NCBI GenBank assembly: GCA_916613615.1
Contig: OU744727.1
Coordinates: 17,926,093 to 17,990,092 of the forward strand
Length of the DNA: 64,000 nucleotides
Direction of reading: 5' to 3'
Source: Steromphala cineraria
Taxonomy: Eukaryota; Mollusca; Gastropoda; Trochida; Trochidae
Both the position numbers and the translations under genes were made by a program. Of the stretch, positions 57,198 to 64,000 are shown piece by piece; positions within the stretch are counted from its first letter, which is position 1, and the number at the start of each line of letters is the position of its first letter. Below the pieces are notes generated by a model. The model made no database searches, was not told the DNA's origin, and saw only the letters and a program-made list of their open reading frames with translations.

Positions 57198-59623
57198 TCA
57201 GCAGTCTGCGAGCTTCCTTTTCATGGATGAGATGTCCTGACCCTATCAAGAACAAATTCAAAATTCTTCAGTTACTTATAAAAACACAGCGTTTTAATGG
57301 AAGTAAGAGAAAGGTCCCAAACTATGTTTCTACTACATACATTCATATTTAGTAAATAAGCAATCATTGTTTAATAAAAAGGATGGCTTTGTGACATGAC
57401 CAGCTATTATACTCATCCCTTTTTGCGCATGCGCGAGAGTCTCTCTGGACAGACAAATAAGTTTGTAGATGATTACTGTAAGAGTTTGTCTTTAGACTCA
57501 TGTCACTAAAGAACCCCTGCAATAACCAATAATTCAAGGTTCAAAGTACAAAGATAAATATGTGCTCTTTACAATGATATTTTTCATTTTAATTTAATTA
57601 AATATGTTGTTCAAATTTCAAGGTTCGCGATAAAGAGACGCAATTCTCTTTTTTACAGAAATACATTCGAAATTACCCATTGTTCCTTCAATGTTTGAAA
57701 ATAGCGAAAAACTGAGAAATTCTGTGACATGCTTCGCTGATCACGAGCCTCGAGTGCTTAATGGTGGCAATTGGTAACAGTGGGAGGTCTTTAATTATGT
57801 TTGCGTTGTAATATAAGCTTGAAATAATTCCCTCCCCTAGCCAAGGTGTTCCCAGATGTATAACTTAGTTGCTAAAGCATTACTGTTTTTTGCAATCTAT
57901 ATTAATTCTTTACTAAAATTTGCAAAGGGCGGATACAAAATTTTTGTATTGATGGTGAGCTCCAATAGCCAACAATACAACTTTTAAAAACTCTGGTTAC
58001 AAAAACGTGTACACAGGAAAATTATCTTATTGAATTGATTCAGAAGTTAAACGAATTTTACCAACTAAGAGAAAAATACGACTCTCAAAATTTACTTTAT
58101 TTGGAACTCCCCCACTCCCGTTAACCTAAATTTGTGTCTATATCTAAGAATGAAATAAGACGACTACTCAGTGCCAACTCAAAATCCGAATAAATATCCC
58201 TTTTTATTTAATGAAAGAATATATCTGTTAGATATCAATGCAACCAAGGACGTTCATGGAATGAACATCCTAGATGCAACACAACTCTAACAACGGTTGT
58301 GATGCCAGTCGATTCCTTCATAAATTTTAGTGATAAAACATGATTAATATTTTCGATAAACTTAAAAGCGTTTTGTTCATTGAAATATAAAAAAAAATCG
58401 GTTGCATTCTATGAGCATACAAAGTAAAAATCCCACAACTAGATTACATCGGTAAACATGTGCACTGTTGCGTCGCCAATATCATGAAGATTTACATGTA
58501 GCTTATTGGAACACGTTTCTGTTAATAGGGCAAAGACCTGCGGAACTATCATGTGAATGCATTTAAGTACATGTGAAAAGTGAAGAATAATATGATAAAT
58601 CTATACCGCTCAAATGTACCTGCTTGAATAACACAGCGTTTGTTACTTCCTGAACTGTTTCTACATCAGCTTGCGGTTTTTATGGATGTATTTAGAAATC
58701 GTTTTCTACTTTTTAATATATGTTGCGATTTATTAGGCCCTGACATAAGTGATATTAGATAAGGGTAGTTAACTACGTATCTCTGTCAATAAAAGATGTG
58801 ATTAAAGAGCAATTTCATGATATTCATCCTATATTGTTTTGCTTTGATATGAACATGAACATCTCAAAAGTAAAGCTCGATTCATTAAATAAACTCAAAA
58901 CATCTCCAATATTCATCCCAAATGACAGGTGAATACTTGTTTAAAGTGAAAATATTTAAGTCATAAGAATCCGGAAGCTTATTCACACGTGAAATTTCCA
59001 TAGAAACTAGTAATATACTATAGCGTTAAAGTTTTCAACATTACGTTTAATTGATTGAACGTTCTAATATAACGGTTCTGTTACTCGCACGGATGTGGAC
59101 GAAACCACCCTCATAGACGTATTATTTCTATCAAATATAAATTTTTTAATGATTGAACGCTTTTTTGTTCTTCAAGTTTAGTTGTGTAATTGTAAACTCT
59201 AGACTTGCTAATCGAGGAGTTTCAAACTTTCACTGGCCGAAATCAGTAGCATAGCTTGACCTGTTACAAAGTGATAGCCATGTGTGTTGACTTAGCCTAA
59301 ATGATGCAACAAGGTCAAAGCTCAGTGTCTTGGAGGGCAGGTCATATGTTGAAACCCATATGTTTACACTCGACTGCTTAACGAGCTAAGGGCAGATAAT
59401 TTCAAAAACTGACTCTAATAGCTGTTAATGGAAAAGAGATTTAAGATATTGCTTGCAGCCTGAAAATAAAAACAGTTGTTATGCATCATGACATACATGG
59501 CTATCACATACACTAATTATAGACCAAAAAAATGGGCAAATTCTCTTACCTTTTCTGAGAACATATTTGACATCTGTTTCATCCGAGCGAATAGCCTCAA
59601 TGGTATCACATGACTTGATCGTC
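57198..59623 (-). CDS. Three-exon chain on the minus strand inside the CACTG-ended element
   Basis: Exon 59623-59550 follows TTTTGTATAG and ends AGAAAAG|GTAAGA (CDTIEAIRSDETDVKYVLRK). Exon 58660-58620 follows GATGTAG and ends AAGCAG|GTACAT (ETVQEVTNAVLFKQ). Exon 57236-57198 follows GATAGGGTCAG and ends in TGA (DISSMKRKLADC). The phases agree across both introns (889 and 1383 bp). The middle acceptor is weak. A further donor at 60111-60115 (GTAAGA) suggests an upstream exon, but its frame does not join cleanly. I do not recognise the protein. It may be part of the element's own gene or a captured host gene. Confidence 0.35.
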
Positions 59624-60959
59624 CTATACAAAAGCAAATAAATATCCTACGAATTAAACAAGCTTATATTTGTAATGCTAATTAGCAAATGATTCAAATA
59701 ACTATTACAGACACCTTTAAGCTTCAAGTAACGACGAATTCTCTCTTTTTATTTGTCAAGGATAAGCAATGATAACACGTACAAATCAGGATTTATGTTA
59801 TGGGAGATATTTAATCTCTGTAAACGGGCCACTGGCTCATTATAAATGTAAATTGATGACACACTGAACTGCCCGAAGCTCCATAAAATAACATGTACAG
59901 ACCAATAACATAACAATAATTGTGATGCATGATGCAAGTTTATTTTAAGCAAGACAAATATATTTTGCAAGATTATTGAGGTAAATACTATTTGTTGATG
60001 AAAACAGTGAGATGAAAATGTTACCAGATGGAATAACATAGTAGTTATGTAAACGTGTAATTTACTATCCCAGTTGTTCACTTGCTAAAATATGTCAGAT
60101 TCAACAGGTTCTTACCTTCAAATATGTTGCGAAATGGGTCTTGACTTCTGTTTCCGATGTTATACAATAGTATATTGACGTAAACAATCTTCTTTGAAGG
60201 CCCAAATTCAAGGAGAACAGGGCGATGTTAAATCAGACCGATGAAACAAACAGAACAAAGGAATTTCCGTACGCTTTCAGGCAAGGGCAAGTAACTCTAA
60301 TTGCACGATTGAATGTGTTTTATTTCAAAACATGTTGTGCATGTGGGTTGCAAGTTGCTACACGTACAAAGTAATCCCGTTCACATATAAACACATTTCA
60401 AAACATCTTTTGAGTTTTAAAACACAAATAGAACACGTTAATTCTTTTTTTTTGCAGTGTATATCCCGAGATGCAATATTATGCAACCTATCTATGATTG
60501 TTAACGTAGCTATTTGAAACAACATTGTCATAACTTTTTTTTTCATATTTTGTTCAGAATATTGAAAGAAAAATGAGTTTAAACTCTATTTTGCCCATGA
60601 ATCAAAATAATATAATGAACTCATTAAGCTTAATTAGCGTGCACAATGTCACTCCCCCAACCCCATTTTGAAAGTATATTTCTCGACAGCAGGTGTTTCA
60701 TGGATAAGAACTTTGATTTTCTTTTGTTAAGATGTTTCCCCATTCAAAAGATTTTGTCAATACTCTTAAACTCTATATTGAATTGGAATATCTTCTTAAA
60801 ACATTAAAACAAGTAATTCTGAAATAAATAAGTAAAATCAGTTTTAAAATGACAATGACAATAGTACAAAAGTACAATCTACTAGACAGCAACATGTATA
60901 TGTTCAACATATATATTGGCATGACTCTACTTAAATGAGGTCGGTATCATATGCATGTT

Positions 60960-61310
60960 TTATAATGCAATGTTTTTAAAATCGAAACATGTTTTGAGTT
61001 ACAACACATACAAATTCATGTGTTTAGCATATATACACATTTCAAAAACATGTTGCGAGTCACAACATGTTTTGAGTTACAACACATACAAATTCATGTG
61101 TTTAGCATATAAACACATTTCAAAACATGTTGCGAGTTACAACATGTTTAGAGTTAAAAACCCTTTAATTATCATAACGCAACATGTTTAAAATCGAAAC
61201 ATGTTTTGAGTTACAACACATACAAATTCATGTGTTTGGCATATAAACACTTTTCAAAACATGTTTTGAGTAAAACACGTACGGAACATGTTTAAAGTCA
61301 AAACACCATT
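60960..61310. repeat. Right subterminal repeat array
   Basis: A block reading AACATGTTTTGAGTTACAAC, then ATACAAATTCATGTGTTT and CATTTCAAAACATGTT, occurs near 60985, 61066 and 61199. A short relative lies at 60328-60440. The AACATGTT core is shared with the left-end tandem repeat. Confidence 0.75.
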
Positions 61311-61321
61311 TTTGCAGTGTA

Positions 61322-62394
61322 GTTTTTAAAGAACTTAAGTTTCTATTTTGCTGTATTGGCAGGGCTGTTGATTTCAACTATGAATGACTCTTGTCATATA
61401 TTTTGGCATTGATCATGAGGGATGCATATGCATGTGACATGTATCAAAGACGAATGTTGTTTCAAAGTATCAGTATTTGTTTATCTACAATACTATCTAC
61501 AAACAACAGAATACAACTGCGAGCTCTCTGGAAGGGCAAGGGGGCAGATTAAATATAAAAAAAATTATAACAAAAGGAATAAAAAACTTGATATTTTCTA
61601 CAGCGATAGTTATAATGGATGATGTCAATAATGGAACGTGTTGCTGCATACAAATATCTGTGTAAATAATGTTCATTTCTTGTGAAACCGATTGCAGTAT
61701 TATCTCTCCTGTTGGTTTATGAATAAATGTGTACTATTATTTTCTTTTTAAATGACCTGACGCATAAAAAGGCCTTTTCAAATGAAAAAAATAATGCAAC
61801 CTTGTTTGTATTCCAATGCATTATGGTAAGACTAGTGACAATAAATAGTAACTACACATTGATGTGAACTTCATAGGAACCTTTGTAAACCGTAATGATA
61901 CCTTAAACGATAAGGCATTAATTCTTGAATTCTCCTTGTTTCCATTTTGTTTTAAACGTTAAATTTAATTGATTATTGCTTTAAATGTGAGTTGAACTGG
62001 ACCAAAAACAATGAAATTATACCTAAAAATACGGACCAGCAGGACAGTAAGCAAGTCTATCCTTCACATTTTCAGAAGCTTACAATAGAGTTCTTGCATC
62101 CCATATGTATATCGGATAACAATTTATAGCTAAATCAAGCACTGCCAATCTGATAGACGAGGTCCCAGATTTCTTTAAATGGTTTAAACTAGCCTGCCAA
62201 TTTACGAAATTAGCTTGTTTTACTAAGCTCAACTGAGTTTATCAGGGCCTAGGTATTGATTACAAGCAAAACAACTTGGGAATATGGAGAGTATCATTGC
62301 TACCTAATGTGTGTTTATTTGGCAAGAGCGCTAACTGAACAGAACATTTTCGAGAATCGATTTCTAGAATGTTTTATCAACATAAGACGTAAGC
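61322..62394. other. No gene seen (copy B)
   Basis: Counterpart of 28267-29350. Frames at 61422-61622 and 61477-61665 (+) differ from copy A by indels and are not supported. Confidence 0.5.
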
Positions 62395-62851
62395 AAGAAT
62401 ATAGAGAAGTAAGCAAGAGTATAAAGGGCTCATTCTGTTCGTCCTTCCGTCCGTTCAATTATCTCAAAATAGATAATAGATAAACTAAACTTTCCACAAT
62501 TGTTAACCACAACCATGTCCTGAGTTTGGATTTTAAAGTTAAATCTGGAATTAAAGTTTTTGGTCGTTTCCATATGAACGTCATTTTCTAGACTAAGCAA
62601 TGTGGTGTGCAATGAGGATTAATTTTCTTAGAAATCTTAAGATTTAGATGAGATAAATTTGGGTTAAGGGTACTGCTGATTATAATCTTTTTCAAGCTAA
62701 AAAAAAAAGCAAACTTCGTTTTTATTTTGTAAGCTTTACAATAGAATAAATAGAGACTGTGAAATTTGCTTCCTTCTGATTGGACGTATGGCATGTTTAT
62801 ATGCGACTGGTAAATACTCGAATAAACCCCAAGATGTAGATAATACAAAAT
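62395..62851. repeat. Molluscan-type dispersed repeat remnant and end of copy B
   Basis: Shortened counterpart of 29360-30090, ending at the duplication breakpoint 62851. The minus frame 62588-62848 spans the deletion junction and is not a gene. Confidence 0.5.
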
Positions 62852-64000
62852 AGACCATCACATGTTTTGGCGTTGACTCAAATGCTGCCTGCTAGTTGTC
62901 AACGTAAGGACTATGATTTATCATGACAAGTATCATGACATTCTATATTCACAATTGCATGTACGTCTTAGAAAATACTAAGTTAAGACTGAATATTCAT
63001 AAGTGAGAGTAAATATATTTTGAAACAGTTTATTAGACATTATCGGCAATGACGTGTGATTTCTTGTGGACGAGTTATAAACAAAATACTATTAAAGTTA
63101 ATCCCATCTAATTCTATTTTCAATAAACTTTTGAATTCATTGAAGTTTCCAAACATACTGATTCATTTGTTCGATTATCATATTATTAAATGACGGGTCG
63201 ATATGTATACTCCATTGAATGCATGGACAAATTTGGAAATTATACAAACGATACCTTTTTCTCCTGAACAACATCGTGCTACAAGCAAAGACAACAATTA
63301 TGAAGGTATATCAAATTAAGCAAGATTGAATATTTGAAGCTGTGTATGTAAAGGATCGTTGTTATCCTCTCATTAGGAGCGTCATAGCCATGGCCACGGT
63401 ATGATCCGTCTTAAAATGTTGACAACTCAAATATGATTTAAGATGTAATAAGAAACTGCTGTCTAGATATACTAAATCAAATGAGTTGTGCCCTGTCATA
63501 ACCACATGTATTCATAAAATCATTACAATACAATTTTTTTCACAATAATATCTTTTAAATGCTCTTAAATAATAAAGATTTTATCGATGTTTTTGTGTAA
63601 GCGTTGATGTAAAGCAAATGACGTATGCTAAAGAGGCAAAGCATGACCACTGAATAATTTAAGCTGTTACAAAATGTTATTCTTTAAATGTACTCATGTA
63701 TCCGTAGGACATAAAATCATAAAATGTTGTTTTATGACATGTCCTAGGATACATAGATTTGTCTTACATCAAAGCATCAATATTAACTATAAAAATCCAT
63801 TTCTCTATGCACGATGTTTCTAAACGTTTGTAAATGGGTAATACGTCATCCTTTTCTCTGCTATGTAAAGCATGTATTTTGAATAGAATCTTTTGAATGT
63901 CATTTCTTTTGCTCAGTCTTATATACAAGATTTGTTCTTATTCTCATAATTATTGAAATTACCTTTTTCATTATTAAAAGCGTAGCAGTTTGTTAAATTG
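62852..64000. other. Unique flank; no gene seen
   Basis: Sequence beyond the duplication, with no counterpart in the window. AT-rich, without a convincing frame or splice pair. The only structure noted is the palindrome at 63696-63754. Confidence 0.55.
63696..63754. repeat. Short palindrome with 25-29-bp arms
   Basis: ATGTATCCGTAGGACAT...TCATAAAA (63696-63724) pairs with 63730-63754 (TTTTATGACATGTCCTAGG and so on) around a 5-base loop. There are a few unpaired bases in the left arm. It could be a tiny foldback element or a hairpin. Confidence 0.65.

Larger units (their letters stand above)
56202..61319. mobile_element. 5118-bp CACTG-ended DNA transposon (CACTA/EnSpm-like), copy B only
   Basis: The ends are CACTGCAAAAACGGTGTTTT and its reverse complement with one mismatch, flanked by TA at 56200-56201 and 61320-61321. 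Copy A has the empty site at 28259-28275 ('agattattacagttttt', with CA where TA is expected). CACTG ends, a short target duplication and arrays of a short subterminal motif (AACATGTT) at both ends fit CACTA/EnSpm; a Tc1/mariner-like origin is possible because of the TA flank. No transposase was recognised. It carries a nested MITE and small exon-like segments on the minus strand. Confidence 0.75.
34767..62851. repeat. Segmental duplication, copy B
   Basis: This is the second copy of the duplication. Relative to copy A it lacks the four young insertions between 846 and about 7290, the 729-bp block 8816-9544 (junction at 37639/37640), the 191-bp insertion at 16154-16344, the foldback insertion at about 14795-15090 and part of the dispersed repeat at about 29650-29947. 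It has private material: about 200 bp at 45070-45280, about 260 bp at 55183-55443 and the 5118-bp element at 56202-61319. Homology presumably extends left of 34767 through the Tc1-like pseudogene into sequence whose partner is outside the window. Confidence 0.97.

Noticed and set aside
60955..61191. 78-codon ORF with internal repeats
   Set aside because: It simply translates the right subterminal repeat array of the CACTG-ended element.

Overview
This is a gene-poor, AT-rich stretch of animal nuclear DNA, most likely from a marine mollusc (a gastropod is my best guess). The evidence is the GTGAGTGAGTGAG-tailed retroposon at 1470-1791, the 'gagttatggccctt' type dispersed repeat near 29.6 kb, LINE tails ending in GCGCTATATAAA, Tc1-like and TTAA-target elements, spliceosomal GT/AG signals and the lack of long uninterrupted genes. 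No bacterial, organellar, rRNA, tRNA or CRISPR feature was seen.

The layout is dominated by a direct segmental duplication. Copy A is 1-30090 (its left end lies outside the window) and copy B is 34767-62851, in the same order and orientation. Between them (30091-34766) is sequence seen once here, ending in a broken Tc1-like transposase gene whose N-terminal end recurs at base 1. After 62851 the sequence is unique. Because the copies align almost end to end, each mobile element present in only one copy can be read against its empty site in the other.

Copy A carries at least four insertions missing from copy B: a 503-bp TTAA-flanked MITE (846-1348), a 322-bp retroposon with 11-bp target duplications (1470-1791), a 4989-bp DNA transposon (2061-7049) and a short LINE 3' tail (about 7215-7290). 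The 5-kb transposon is the most interesting object. It has 30-bp terminal inverted repeats and many copies of a GACCTAAGTC subterminal motif. On its minus strand lie an intact F-box/leucine-rich-repeat gene and, 40 bp downstream, a broken gene of the DUF7869-type family. I propose that the latter is the transposase, with an RNase H-like acidic triad. A DNA transposon that carries its own F-box (ubiquitin-ligase adaptor) gene is not something I can match to a described superfamily.

Copy B carries a 5118-bp insertion with CACTG...CAGTG ends (56202-61319, CACTA/EnSpm-like). It contains subterminal AACATGTT arrays, a nested TTAA MITE and a phase-consistent chain of three small exons on the minus strand.

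Both copies share older content: a 5'-truncated CR1/L2-like LINE next to an imperfect inverted repeat, several small exon-like segments with good splice sites, a promoter-like block (three copies of a 23-bp repeat holding CACGTG, followed by a TATA box) leading into short exon-like segments at 19.8-20.9 kb, and a dispersed ~140-bp module. Several exon-like segments carry stops or frameshifts in one or both copies, so most of the host coding content looks decayed. The longest remaining stretches have no recognisable gene.
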